Below are positions 9,726 through 23,900 of a stretch of DNA of 64,000 nt, one piece after another. A program made the translations under genes and the position numbers. The DNA comes from Symbiodinium natans. Taxonomy: Eukaryota > Sar > Dinophyceae > Suessiales > Symbiodiniaceae. The DNA lies in contig CAJNDS010000347.1 in the NCBI GenBank assembly GCA_905221605.1, forward strand, positions 718,001-782,000, given 5' to 3'. The notes beneath the pieces are model-generated. The model was not told the DNA's origin. It saw nothing but the letters and a program-made list of their open reading frames with translations, and made no database searches. Every line of letters begins with the position of its first letter. The first letter of the stretch is position 1.

Positions 9726-11906
9726 GCTTCCGCCCCCCAGTTTAGGGTTTAGGGTTTAGGGTTTGGGTTTGGGGGTTTGGGGTTTAGGGGGTTAGGGTTT
9801 GGGGTGATGGGAGACCGGGGGAGCCGAACCCCACCTCCAAAACCCTAAGCCCTAAACCCCAAACCCTCAACCCTAACCCCAAACCCTAAACCCTAAACCC
9901 TAAACCCCAAGCCCTAAACCCTGAACCCCTACTCATATAAGGCAACCCGTGTCTTTTTTGTTGTGGGTGTTTTTTTACAGTGGGTGCTTTTTTCGGGGGC
10001 CACCCCGGTGAGTGAGTGACTTGGCGCGTGTCGCCCCCGCACCCGCAGCAAAAAAAAAAGGCGCCCCCCCGCCCGCAGCAAAAAAGAGCGCCCCCCCCCC
10101 CCCCCCCACCCTCTTTCCTTCACCTCCTGTTTTGTAATTTCCTCCCCCCCCCCCCTCCCCCCCCCCCACCCCTCCCTCCAACCCCCCCCCTCCAACCCCC
10201 CCTCCAACACCCCGCTCTTTTAAACTGTGCAAAGCATTGAATCCTTCCCAAGTGCCCCCCCCGCACCCGAAGCAAAAACAAACGCGCCCCAAACAGACAC
10301 TCTTACCCTGACATAAGCACCCAGTTGAACCTTCACGTAGGCTGCGATTGGCATCCTTCTGGCCCTGCCTTTTGCTGGGTACCGCCGTCCAGAGCCCGCA
10401 GTGCCCCTGGGCCTGGAAGGGGAGGTCGGGTTTCGGGTTTTGGCGGTTGAAGGTTTGAGGTTCTGGAGGTTTTACTGTGCAAGGGTGTAGGGGCATAAGT
10501 GGAAGGGTGTAAGAGTTTGGGGTTTAAGGGTATTAGGGTGTTAGGCGTGTAGGGCGGGGGGTGGAGGCCGGGGCGGGGGGGCGGGGCAGCTCTACGTGTT
10601 AGGGTTGTGCCGAAACCGTTCAAAGCCCCATCACTCGTTCCTTTCACTTTGATCCTTCCCTGACGGCGTTGAGTTCTGGCTTGGTGGGGTTCAAGGGAAG
10701 CTGGAGCTCAACAACCAGCCCCAAGTCCTGGAGCCCCCCAAGCCCTAAACCCTGAACCCTCAACCCTCAATGTCCCTAAATTTTCATTTTTTGGAGCCCT
10801 TTGGTTTCCAAGGAGTGTGGTGCGGGATCTCCAGTTCACCATCCAGGAGCTCACCTTCATCGCGCTGCAGAGCCTGCAGCTTGACCCTAACCCCCTTTTA
10901 GGGTGTAGTTTGTAGGGTTTAGAGTTTAGGGTCTAAAGGGGTTCAGGGTTTAGGAAGTTGGGATCTAGGGTTTTGACAATGTTTTGGGTTTAGGGTCTGG
11001 GTTTTTCGATGCGAAGCTACCCTGCCCTGGCCCCCCCCCCCCCCCCCCGCCCCTTGTGGAGGGTTTTGAGGGAGCCCATTGATGAACCCTTCAAATGCCA
11101 GGAATATGTGAGGAGTCGAGTCCAGACCCGCAAGTTTGGGTACCCAAACCAGAATCTTGGATGTGGAGCTTACATCGCAGGGCGCGTAACCGACATCAAC
11201 CGGTCAAGGGATGGCAGAACTTCGATGTCTTTCGGTTGAGGATAAGAAGTGTTGAGTTTGGCCCACCCTAAAAGCACTGAACCCGAGAAGCTCCCTAAAT
11301 CCCATGCCCTCGCCCCCGTTCGCTCAGGCAGGTGTTCGCTATCATTCGGCAGATCAGTGTGGATTGGCCATCAAGTCAGACGGACTTTATCCTCTCTCTC
11401 ATGCCGCTCAGCCAGATTCAAAACCACGCGCTTATGGCTTTCTTCCTGATCTTGGATCTTGACTGGTGTTTGCGTTGCATGACCCTCCCAAACTCCCGAG
11501 TGTTGCAGAAACGTGCCCCACCGAAACCACTCATTGTGTACGCTCTGCTGAGCTTATTCGGGCTGTAACTGGGAGCCTTCCCCCATGCATCTTCTTCAGC
11601 CCCAAGCCCTGAACCGCACGGCCTTTTTTCACACCACAGCGGGCACCATGGAAAATGACTATACAGTACATCCGGGGCAAAGTGTGATTTGTCGCAGGGG
11701 TGCTAAACCCAGAAATATGCTTGTCTCTTGGGCGGCTGTTCAAGGATATGTAGGTTCCTTTATGAAGCCTCCAAATCCTGAGCCACACGAACGCTCACAG
11801 GAAGGCCCCAGTACCCAGCCGCCACTGATGCAAACAGAGCCCGTCCATCACCTGTCTTTTGAGCCGAAGCCTTAAATCCTAACCCCATTGAACCGAAAGG
11901 ATTCTC

Positions 11907-11938
<32 letters not shown>

Positions 11939-14900
11939 CCTGTCTTGTCTCCCGAGGTAAACCTTGTCAGAAGGCTCTCGCGTTCCGGGTGTAGGGTTCA
12001 GAGTACACGCCCCCCTTTCAGCTTCAGGACTTTATAAGGCTTAGTGTGTACGGGCTCAGGCTTCACTTTTCAGTGTCTAGGTTTTGGGTGCAAGGGTTTA
12101 GGGCTGAAGGGCCCGTTGTGCCGTGCCAAAGAGCCTTTGTAAGCCCTAAGCCCTAAACCCCAAACCCTAAAAGCCCTTAAAAGCCCTAAACCCAAAACTT
12201 TCAACGCCCCTTAAAAATCCTTAAAATCCTAAGCCCGAAGCCCTAAGCCCTAAGCCCTAAACCCTAAACCCTAAACCCTAAACCCTAAACCCCAAACCCT
12301 AAACCCCAAACCCCAAACCCCCAAAGGCTGATGAATGTCGCTGACCTCGGCATCTCCTGCATCGTCGGGTCCCAGCAGGCGGAGTATGTGCTGCAGGCTC
12401 GCGGATGTGTGTGGGTTTAGGGTTTAGGGTTTAGGGTTTAGGGTTTAGGGTTTAGGGTTTAGGGTTTAGGGTTTAGGGTTTAGGGTTTAGGGTTTTAGGG
12501 TTGAGGATGTTAGGGTTTGGTTGGTTTGTGTTGAGTACTTCCTCAGACTTTTGGATTTGCTTTGAGGTTCTGGTCTGGTTTTCATAAGGGGCCAGGCCCA
12601 CTGGTACCTCCACTGGCATGTTGCAGAGGCTCCATGCCGAAAGTATCCTTAAACCCGTACTCCCTAGCCCCTAAAATGCAGAAAACCTCTAAACCCCTCA
12701 GCCCTTGAACCGTGAGCCCCCCAACCCCGAGGCCCTAAGCCTCAAACCCTTGCACCCTAAACCCGCCCCTGAACGACACAGGGATCCCTCCCACCCATTT
12801 GGCTTCGAAAGGCGTCGTTCTTGCCGATCTGCTGCGCATGGTCCTGTCTCTGCTCTTGGGCTGTTTGTTCATTCAAGGTTTGGAAAGTACGTATAGGGGG
12901 GATACAAGTAGGGGTCGGGCTAAAAATCCCTGGCTGGGGAACCTTATGTAAAACTGCCCATGTGAGCCTTACAAGCGAGTCTGAGTCTGAGACCCCCCCG
13001 ACACCTGACAGGCTCTTTCAACTTGAGCAGCCTCAAAAACCCTTAACCACTAAACCCTGAACCTTTGGTACCATTCAAGCTCCAAGTGCAGGACCTGAAC
13101 GGATCCGAAAGTCTTGAAGGAACGATACGCCTTCTGTGGGCTCAGGGGATAGTTGTTTTGACTTCGCATGAGGGGTTTATGGCAAACCATGGGGCTTTTC
13201 TTCTTATGACAAGCTAGCTTCAGTTCCTCAACGGATAGGGGCTTTGAGCTTTGGGGTGTTTAAGGTTGTTTGAACCATAGGCCCGAAAAGGCATCATAAT
13301 CCCTTCAACCCCCTAATTTCGTTTCCAGCGAGGAGCCGGAGGAAGGCTCGGAGAGGTTTCGGGCCGAACTGGGGTCTACTTGGGGTTGCCCTAAACCCTA
13401 AACCCTAAACCCTAAACCCTAAACCTTAAACCCTAAACCCTAAACCCTAAACCCTGAACCCTGAACCCTGAACCCTAAACCCTAAACCCTAAACCCTAAA
13501 CCCTAAACCCTAAACCGTTGAAGCCTTGGTTTACTAAGCCCCCGAACCCACAAATGGCCTGCGAACACCCTCGACTCGAAGTCCCTGCTGCCATAGGCTT
13601 CGAGCCCCAACTTGCGAGTTCTTCGTAGGGAACGTTTCGGGTTTAGGGTTTAGGGTTTAGGGTTTAGGGTTTAGGGTTTTAGGGTTTTAGGGTTTAGGGT
13701 TCAGGGTTTAGGGTTTAGGGACTCTTTTGGGGAATGCAGAGGGTGCGCACCTCCCAAGCTCCCTACGAAGATCCAGCAAGACCAAGGCATTTTCATCGCA
13801 AGCCGCGCGTGCCGAACGGCGTCGCAGGCTGGTTGCGCACTGGTTCGGAGCCTTGGCTTCGAAGTGTAGGGTTTAGGGTTTAGGGTTTAGGGTTTAGGGT
13901 TTAGGGTTTAGGGTTTAGGGTTTAGGGTTTAGGGTTTAGGGTTTAAGGTGTAGGATTTGGGGTTTAGGGTTTAGGGTTTATGTTTCAGGGTTTGGTTTTT
14001 GGTGTGGTTCTTTTGGGGAATCAGGTCTAGGCACGATTTTTTTAAAGGGTGTGCTTTCTAGAGCTTGGAGGGAACTTGCAGGGAATTAGGGGATCAGGTA
14101 CTTTATGCCCTTCTCAAACCCTAAACCCTAAACCCTAAACCCCAAACCATAAACCCTAAACCCTAAACCTCTCTACCATATAACCCTAAATGTTAAACAG
14201 CAATTGTAGAATTTGGTCTGTTTTATTGCTTTTTACCCCCCCCCCCATTGTTCAGCACGAATTGGAGAATTTGACACATTTTGGCCCCTCCGACCCCTTT
14301 GCCCCCCCATTGTTCAGCACGAATTGGAAAATTTGACCCATTTTGGCCCCTCCGACCCCTTTGACTCCCCATTGTTCAGCACGAATTGGAGAATTTGCCC
14401 ATTGTTCAGCACGAATTGGAGAATTTGACCCATTTTGGCCCTCTGACCCCTCTGCCCCCCATTGTTCAGCACGAATTTGACCCATTTTGGCCCCTCTGAC
14501 CCCCATTGTTCAGCACGAATTGGAGAATTTGACCCATTTTGGCCCCTCCGACCCCTTTGACCCCCCATTGTTCAGCACGAATTGGAGAATTTGACCCATT
14601 TGGCCCCTCCGACCCCTTTGCCCCCCATTGTTCAGCACGAATTGGAGAATTTGATCCATTTCGACCCCCCTCTCTAACCCGCCATGGTTCAGCCCGAATA
14701 AGAATTAGTAAGCTTTTTATTTTCGTAATGTTATGGGATTCTTTGGGCGGGTGGGTTTTGTTCCGTTGCCTACACACACTGCTGGCCTAGTAAATGCTCG
14801 AACGTGAGATGCTGAACCCTAAACCCTAAACCCTAAACCCTAGACCCTAGACCCTAAACCCTAAACTCTGGACCCCAAACCCTAAACCCTAACCCTTTGC

Positions 14901-17900
14901 TTGGGCAATTTCATTGCAGTGTATTCCTTCTCGTTTAGGGTACCAAAAAAAGGCCCGAGACTGATTGCAGTACATGGCCCCAGAACTGGAACCTAAACCC
15001 TGATCTGATTTAGAGAGAGAGGGAGAGGGAGAGGGAGAGAGTGAGCGAGAGAGAGTGAGAGTGGCGTCCCCGTAAAGCGGACCCGCGACAAGGGCCCCTA
15101 AACTCCCTAAGCTCCCTAAACTCCCCTAAACTCCCTAAACCCCTAAACCCTGACATCGCACAGTGAGGAGTGTCATCACAGTGGGATAAACTCCCTAGAC
15201 TCCCTAAACTCCCTAAACCCCAAGAACCCCCCAAGCCCCTAAACCCCCAAACCCCAACCGCCCCCCTAAGCCCCTAAGCCCCTAAGCCCCTAAGCCCCTA
15301 AACCCCTAAGCCCCTAAACCCCTAAGCCCCTAAACCCCTAAACCCTAAACCCTGACATTGACCAGTGTGCCAGTGAGGAGCGTCAACACAGTGGGACTGA
15401 TCAGTTTCGTGTTCTTTGAGATGGCGTGCAACATGGCCCTGGCTCCGCGCGCTGGCAGCGCTTTTTTAAGGGTTCAGGGTTTAGGGTTTAGGGTTTAGGG
15501 TACGGGGGGGAACCCGAAGGGGGACGAGAAACCGAAAAGTCAACCCCAACAGAATCCCTTGATTTCCCTGGATCAACCACACAACAAACCCAAACCACAG
15601 GGCACTCACCTTTTACTACCAGGCACATGGCCCAGTCTTGAGCCATAAGAGATTCCCGGGTACATTGACCCTTTCAACTTCCAACACTAACTCTTTTTAC
15701 AATACCAGTTGCAGCTCCGCACTCCCCCTGTCCTAGGATTTCCTAGGACACATTGGAGATGCAGATCTTTGGCCAAAAACTGCCATTAGGGCAGTAGCCT
15801 GCTGCTTGACATGCACAATATGGTTTAACGTCTACCAGGACGAAATTATAGCTCATTGGCTAAATCCACTAACCATAGAGAATCTTTTCACCATGATCCT
15901 CTCATCACTGAAGACTCCTTGGCCTTCTTCACCACAAACCGTGGTCTTCGCTACGCGAAAAGCTACTGACTTCTACTATCAGGGATTTCCATACCCTTAA
16001 TAGTAACCACCACATTTGTCAGCACATTGGCTGTTCCAGCGCACCTGTCTCCAGAAAGAGAAAAACCATCCCTTCATCCATACCATCCAATCACTTCTTT
16101 TTCCGATTGTTGGCAATCTTGAGGTGAAGTTGCAGCAGAATATACTCCAGGTCCGAAACTGCAAGAACAGGATCCTGTACGCCCCTTTGAATTGAGGATA
16201 CCAGTCCTTCTCTTTTCGCGTCCTCAATCGCTTGGCAAGGTTGACCCAGCTCTGCACTCACAGCTGCCGACGCTTGCTCATCCACATCAGGAGGACGATC
16301 CTTTTCTTCAGGACCTTTCACCACCACCACTTCTCCCTTTTTGGGACTCTGACTTTTCTCCTTCTTCTTCGCCTTTCCACCGACGATTGACTTTGCGCGC
16401 ATTCTCGAGGCTTTTTCCCCTGCAGAAACCGCCGCATTGGTTGATGATCCACTCTTCTCAATGGTCGCCGGCATCTTCTTCGGCTTTGGAACCAGGAGAG
16501 TATAAGGATCTTCGATAACCACAGGTTTCCTCTTCTTTTTAACCTTTTTTGCCTCCTCCTCAACGATAACTTCCGTCTCAGAAGTCTCAACCACCTCCTT
16601 CTCGGCAGGAATATCTTTGCTGGACTCCCTTTCCAGGGACCTCTTCTTGCCCCTTTTGGGATCTTTTTCTTCTTCCAAGTTGGCTCGCTCGAACCATATC
16701 CTCAGGTCATTGACCCATTCTTCCACCTCCTCGAGCGAAACGTCATACGACTTCACTACTTCGTGAAGTTCCAGCACGGACAACATATCGTCGGTCCACG
16801 AAACCCATTCTCTATCCATCTGGTCAGCGTCTCCCTTGAACTTCAGGAGTTTGAACAGTGGGTCCGCCTCTGCTCGAGCCAAGTCTGGTTTGCCATTCGA
16901 AAGAATTGAAATCGCTTCCATCAACAGTTCCGACATTTTGGTGTCATCGTCATAGGTCATGGAATACTCCTCACCATCATCGAACTGTTCAGGAGAGATC
17001 TCCTTTTCTCCACCATTTGCGCCAGAACTTCTCCTTGGACCATCCCTTGGGGGCGTCCTTGGAGACCTTGGCCTCTGTTCATCCAGCGGAACACCATGCT
17101 CGAAGACACACCTGTCACCATAACGACACTTCCCAGACCGAGCAAACTGGATGCACCTCACACCAGTTGCATCATGCGAGAACGCACAATCCTTTCCAGC
17201 GAAACAGTCTCTCCCTGCCACATAGTATTTGCACCAATACGAATGTAGCACCACATCATCTTCTGAATGGATGAATTTGCAGTCTTCACCAAATTTGCAG
17301 CGATCTTTCCCCTTGCTGAACCAATAGCAGAAGCCTTTCTTCCTCTTCTCCAAGCGCTCCGCCTCGAACCGGTCCATAGGGCGATTCTGCTCTACATGAA
17401 CATTGCCATGTGCTTGAGAACTGCTCCCTTCACCCCAGGTGCTATCAGTATTTGATGCTTGGAGTACAGCTGGAAAACCTGGCCTTGGTCCTACCACCTT
17501 CATGATTGGTTTTCCGCCAGCTCCTGAGCCACGCTGAGACGATCCAAAAACATTGAACTTCTTCATGAGGGCTTTCCTAGTGCCGATCTTCTGCACCCTT
17601 TTGGTTGGACGCTTCATTGTTCCAACCTTGCATCCAGATACGTTCAAACGACACAACCTCCTATACCCAGCTCTATATCCCTTTTTCCAAAGAGCCATAA
17701 GAATTTTAGAGGCAGTAACATTCTCCACCTCTACCTTTTCCAACGATCCCTCACTTCCCGGAACAGACCCCTCCAGCCCATCCATATCTGAAGACCTTTC
17801 CATCTTTTTTGACACCACTTCGTCGAGGTAGTCTTCAGAGATCCAGGGTAAGTTCCTCTTAGAGGAAGGATTGTCACCATTGTTTGGTCCTTCACCAGGA

Positions 17901-20900
17901 TACCCTTTTGTGCTGTCAAAGATCTTCCCAGTAGTGCGGTCCTGCGTAGAGAAGTTGGAAGCAACACGAGAGTACACTGACCACAAGAAAATCCTTGTGC
18001 CCGCCAGTCTTGACGACCCACTGGATGTCTCCTCTTCCGGAGAGACTTCTGGCGCTTTGCCATCCCTTCCAGTGTCACCAAGTGTTTCACCTCCAGCATT
18101 TTCAATGGGAATAAGGGATTCATTGTTCCCTTGATCTAGTACCGCACCTTGTTGATCGGGGATCTCCAGCACCATTCCTGTAGGATCCACTTCCTCATCA
18201 GCATCGTCGTCCATTCTGTTCCAGAGAACTTCCAATTGATCAGCGCAAGTCGCTGCCTGGAGGAACTCCATCATTTGGTCCCTCCCGTGCTGCCAGAGAA
18301 ACTCGGAATTCACCACTGTTCCTTGGCCACCAAGTCTAAGGAATGGAGCGACCAGATTGGCTACCCTTGCCATAAGTTCCACATGAACTTCCATGCCTGG
18401 ACTGCGACTCCAATCATAGGCTATTGCCTCCATAGCAGTTCCAAACTTTCCAGTATCCCTGAATTCCTTTTCCAGGCCAGGAGAAAGCAGTGCACCCATC
18501 ACCGAAAGAGGATAATTTCCCACCACCGGCAAGCACGGATTGTCATGGAACGAATGATGCAAATCACAATAATATCCTTGATCTCTCCTTTCAAAAAGGA
18601 GTCTCCCAGTATTCAACTGGGCGTTCAGTTCATCCACTTGAACCATTTCAGCACATATTCTCTGTGCTGTGTACGCCATTGCTGGCCAGATGGAACGATC
18701 GGTCAGACCACGACGCATAACCCAATCAGTTGTTGGCGACTGAATCAGCGTCCTTGGATCATACACCAGAACTACCATCGCACCGTCACCCATTGACTGA
18801 TCAGCATCGTCCTCCAGTGCCAGGTTCTCATCCTGTTCGCTTGCACCCTCGGATGACATGCTAATAACCAAATTTCGATCCATCTTATTGGACCCTTTTT
18901 GGCAGTCTCTTTGCCCCACCGGCAACTTGCCAACTGCAACCTTCCAATAAATCCGATTCAGAAGGCCTTTAACCAGCAATTGCTGAAGGTCACTCCTCAC
19001 CAAACCACCGTCCAAATTCTTCGCATCATCACCACGGAGATCATTGCTCCCACCTTCTCCTTCATTTTGGTCAGTCTCCTCGCCGGGAATTTGCACTGCT
19101 CCTTCCAGCGCCGTCTCCTGTCCAGCCACTTCATGCCCAGGAAGAACTTGAGCGCTTTCAGATCCATTCACCTGTCCAGCAACACCTTGCCCAGGTAAAA
19201 CCTCATCCGTGGAGCCCACCGCCAGCGAACCAACCATAACTGAGCCATCCCTTGCTCTTTTTTGAGACTGTTCAGTTCGACGAGAAGGTTGTGGTAGCGA
19301 AAAAACTTGAGAAGTCACTTCTTGGCGGGTCTCCCCCCGCGACGCTTTGTCGCGTTCTTTGCCAAGGTGAACCGATTTTTTCTGCCCGGCATTGGGGCCG
19401 GAAGAACCACCCATCGGAACATTGCCACGAATCGCAGTTCTCTGTGAATCCCTTTCTTGCAAAAGGATTTCCCGCATGCGGTGCACAGCATTGGTCTCTT
19501 CCTCGCTTGAATCGCTTGAGGAAGCGGCATAAGAAACCAAAGCCTCCGCCTGATCATCATCGTCCACCACATCTGCCCACGCTCTGCTGAACCGATACGA
19601 CAACCCACCGCGAGGCTTCAGTTCCAGTGGTTTTGGTTTCTCCACCACTTCCGCCGGTTGCGCTCGTCGCTGTGAGCGAGAGCGTGGCACCTGTCGCACC
19701 TGTTTTTTGTCCAGCAAGGGCCTTCCCCTTTTCACAGGGTTTGATCTTGACCGATACTTTTTTGTTGGTGGATTCACCGGTGGCATTCCAACTCCCACCA
19801 ACTTCAGCTTCTGTACACACAGCAGAGACCTCTGCGCAAGCGTCCAAGCGTCACGGTACTTGACCTTATCAAAAAGCTCCCGATAGGAGCCTCTTTGCAC
19901 CGGAGTCTTCAGCTTCACGCACCTGAGTGAGGGTTCGCACCGCCGCTCTTCCAGTCCCTTTGTTCCCAGAAGATTGTTGTACTCGTACAGATGCATCAGA
20001 AGGAACTGCCTTTTCCGGTCCTCCCGGTCGATATCGGACCTCGCCCACCAATTGCAGAATTTTGCATGCGGTCACCTTGTTGATCCCTTTGTCAACCAAA
20101 TCTTCCACAAAGATGAACTCTTGCAAGTCCGACACATTGGTCACACCAAGGGTAATCATCACCTCACTTACATGAGGGGTATACACCCACAGGTGTTGGT
20201 TGCGAGCCATCCAATTTTCAATTGGCTCCTCTGGATTGTGAAGCTGAGTGCTAGTAGACGCAGCCACCGAATTCTTTTGTTCATCCGCCTCTTCTTCATC
20301 CAGAATACCCTTTTCACCATCTTTTTGTGACACATTGGTCATCTGCAGCGCTTGTGGTGCTGAGGAGGACGAAGATTCTGCTCCCCCACTTACTGGTGGT
20401 TGAAAAGCGTTCCTGTCAGGAATCTCCAATCCCTTTGCCCTTTGAAAGGACACATGGTTTGCCACATTCACCAAATGCTTCAACTGGGCCAGCCGGTCCT
20501 CAGACATCTCTTCGTGAGAATACTTGCAGCCAAATCGCACACGACATCTCCCTTTGAGATAGTAGTCGAAACAGCACTGGTGGAACCCCGCGTCCCTTAG
20601 TGCCCTTCTGGAAGCATTGTCCCAAGATTTGCCAGGCTCCCAAGTCCCTTCCAATGCCACGTCATCGTCGTGGAGATACCTGCACGCAGTCCCATATTTA
20701 CAACCACTTTGGTTGTAATACAGACACAGCCGTTTCTTCGTTTCACCCAGCGTAGGCTCACCTTTTGATGTCCCTTTGCCATAGTTGTACTGGGCTCGGA
20801 AGGCCGAATCCTCCCGCTCCTGCTGCACCTCATCCACTGTACCTTCATCAGTTGGAGGCACCGATGTCCCCATCCTCGTCACCAGTTTTTTGGCTGTTCT

Positions 20901-23900
20901 TTGGCTCAGTTGGCTCTCCTTCAGGCCACCCTTCACCGTAGCGACGATGTTCATAGGAACACCCATCTCCATTTCGACACCTCCCTTGATTGAAGAACCT
21001 GCACAGCTTACTGTATCCAAGTGACACAGTTTTCGGAGTCGTGTGAGCCTTTTTGTACTGATCAGGATCCATATAGGTCTCTATCGGCCTGTTTTCCCTC
21101 TTGCTCATCTCCTCGACTGCACCGTCAAGCTCTTGCAGAAATCGCTTGGTGTCCAACCACAGGTTCCAAAGCTCATCTTTTCCCTTGCTCAGCAACATTG
21201 CCACCGCTTCACCCACAACTGGTCCACTAAATCTTCTTTTCTTGCGTGCCAGTTCGTAGAGCGCGTCGTGGTACTGCTTCCGGGAAAAAGTGGTTGTTTC
21301 TTCCACACCGACACGTTCTTTCTCCTCAGGCTTCCAACCATCACTTAGCAAGATGTTGTATGCGCTCCGAGCCTCATTATTCAGGACTGCATGATCTGCA
21401 ATACACTCCAGAATCACATCCATTGAACGACCCAGCAACATCCCAGTGATTTTGCCCACGTAGTCATTATCAATTGTTTCATCTTCCAGGAGATTTCGAC
21501 AGATCTTCTCTCCATAGAGCTGTTTCTGCTCCGCCTCCTCTTGTTCCCTCGAGGATGCTTTTGACTCGGCGAACCACTCACGAGACTGCGGTTCCTCTGA
21601 CTTCCAGTCCCATTGACCATCAGAACCTTTGTACCATTGACCAGTCTGCCATGAGCCTGTCCACCATGTACCCCAGCCGCTGTCCTTCCATTTGCGCAGC
21701 TTTGGCGAGGAATCCTCCTCGTTCTCTTCCAAAACCAGAAAGGTGTCCAAGATTATGGTACCATCATCTTCCACTCGTTTCACTGTTCCATTGACAGTAT
21801 CACCAAATTGGAACTGATGTACATTGTTCCCTTCTGCAGGAATCAATACATTTAGATCACCATAGTCCAAAAAAGCTCCATACCCATTGATGCAGCGCAC
21901 TAGACCAGTGATCTTATCTCCCTCTTCATAGCAATGTGTCCCAGGTGATTCCAAGGCTCCCGCTCGGGGCACTTTCTTTGCATGCTCTTCAGAAACCATC
22001 TCTGTATCATCGGCTCCTGGCGCATCCTTTGTCTTCACCTTTGGGTCACACTGCTCGTCCTGTTCCACGAGTCCCACAAGCTCATCTTTTTTGTGCTCTT
22101 GGATTTCAGGACTTCCCTTTTTCTCTGCCAAAGGCTTTGCCTCATCTGCTTCAGTTCGCTCGGTGTCGACTTCCGGTGAACTTCCAGACGGCAACGCTTC
22201 TCCCTTCATGGGAGTGGACCCTTCATTGGTGTCCTTTGTCACACCTTCTGCAGCAGGCAAATTTTCTTCCGCTGCAGGGCGATTGAGTTGATCATCCACG
22301 GCAGGCACACTTTCTTCCACCGCAGGCTCCTTTGGTTCCATGGTTTCCAAAGGAGAATTGCCACCATCATTGACCACAGCTGCCTCATTGGCTCCGGTGT
22401 AGTCCTTGTCATTTCGTTCCTCGCGGCTAATTTCAGGTTGCACCAGTGCGTCCACCTGTGAACCTCCATCATCAGCTGCTGCGGAGACCTGCGCCCCATT
22501 GTTGCAGTCGCCCGTGGAACGTACCACCATATGCACCTCAACCCGTGCCTCATTCGCACTCCAGGTACTATCTGGCGCATCGACCCGCGCTTCATTGGCG
22601 CTCCAGGCCTCATCTTTCTTATCAACCGTGTCTCCAGCAGTTTCAGAAGTTTCCTTTTCCCTTTGAATGGCAGATTTCTCGGCACCAAACGAAGAGACCT
22701 CCTCAGTCGTAATGCACAACTTTTTCTCTTCGTCATCCAAATCTCCAGGGCCATCTTCCTGAACGACAGGCACCACATCCACCACTCGCTCTTCTGTAGC
22801 CGACACAATTCCGATCTCCACATTGGGCATTTTTTCTTCTGGACCCACCGATTCCACCGCTGCCACACCCTCAGAAAGCATCCCCATTTCTTCCCGATCC
22901 AGATGTTGAGCTTCAGCGATGTCTGCTCGGTTTCCAGAAATCCCCTCTTCATCAGGAGAACCCGAGGTCGGGGCGTCACCACCACCCCTAGGACCGCTAT
23001 CCCCGATAGTAGAGGAAAAATCCTTTTCACTTACACTATTTACACCGCTGTTCACACTTTCCATGCTACCCTGCTGTGCCCTAGAAGACTCAGTAGATGA
23101 TGGAGACGAGGTAGCACCCAGCGTTGGCTCATCTTCCACAGGGACAATGCCCATTCCAACACCTGGCCCCTCGCTATTTCCAGCCATTCCAGTCTTCTTA
23201 GGCAACACCCATTGGGTATCACCAGTGTCCAAGCAGTAAAAATATTCTCTCCCATCCTCGTGAAAATGGCGTTCCCATGTCTTCCCATCGCAGTCGACGA
23301 TTGGAAGGTCAGCAGCCTGAGACGCTTTGCCTCCACCACCAGCGTATAAGTCCTCGTCTGACTCTTGCTGTATTCTTGCTGCCTCCAATTCCAGGATTTC
23401 TCCTTCGCTCATCACCATAGCAACAGGAACGACTCCTTCTGCGTCCCCAACAACGAGGATACTGCTTTTTGTCGCAGCAACAGGCGCAGTTTCTTCCACT
23501 TCACCTGTCAACAGATCACCACTTTCAGCCGCGAAACTCACCTTGTTGCGAGCTCGCTTGGAAACAGGGATAACATCCCCAACCAGTTCTGTCTGGCACC
23601 CTTGCTCCACCATCTTTGACGTAGAGGAGCTTGTTGTTGGCGCTCCCGTTGATTCAGCAGATTCCGCAGCTCGAAGAAGATGCCCATGTTTGCTCAGAAG
23701 GCGCAGCAAAACTGCTTCCATCTGGTCTTCCAGTCCTTCCACCACCGGCTTCTCTTCGCCACGCATACCACCAACATCAACCAGAGCTTCCTCATTGGGA
23801 ACGACTTTTTCACCCGTTGCAGACCTTTTGACACCACCATCACCTTGGTCGCCCACATTGGAGCTTGATGATGCCACCCCAGTCCGTAACCAGTTGGTCG

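Noticed and set aside
14240-14700. A CRISPR array, because of regular repeats
   Set aside because: The units are contiguous with no unique spacers, the setting is eukaryotic and no cas gene is present.
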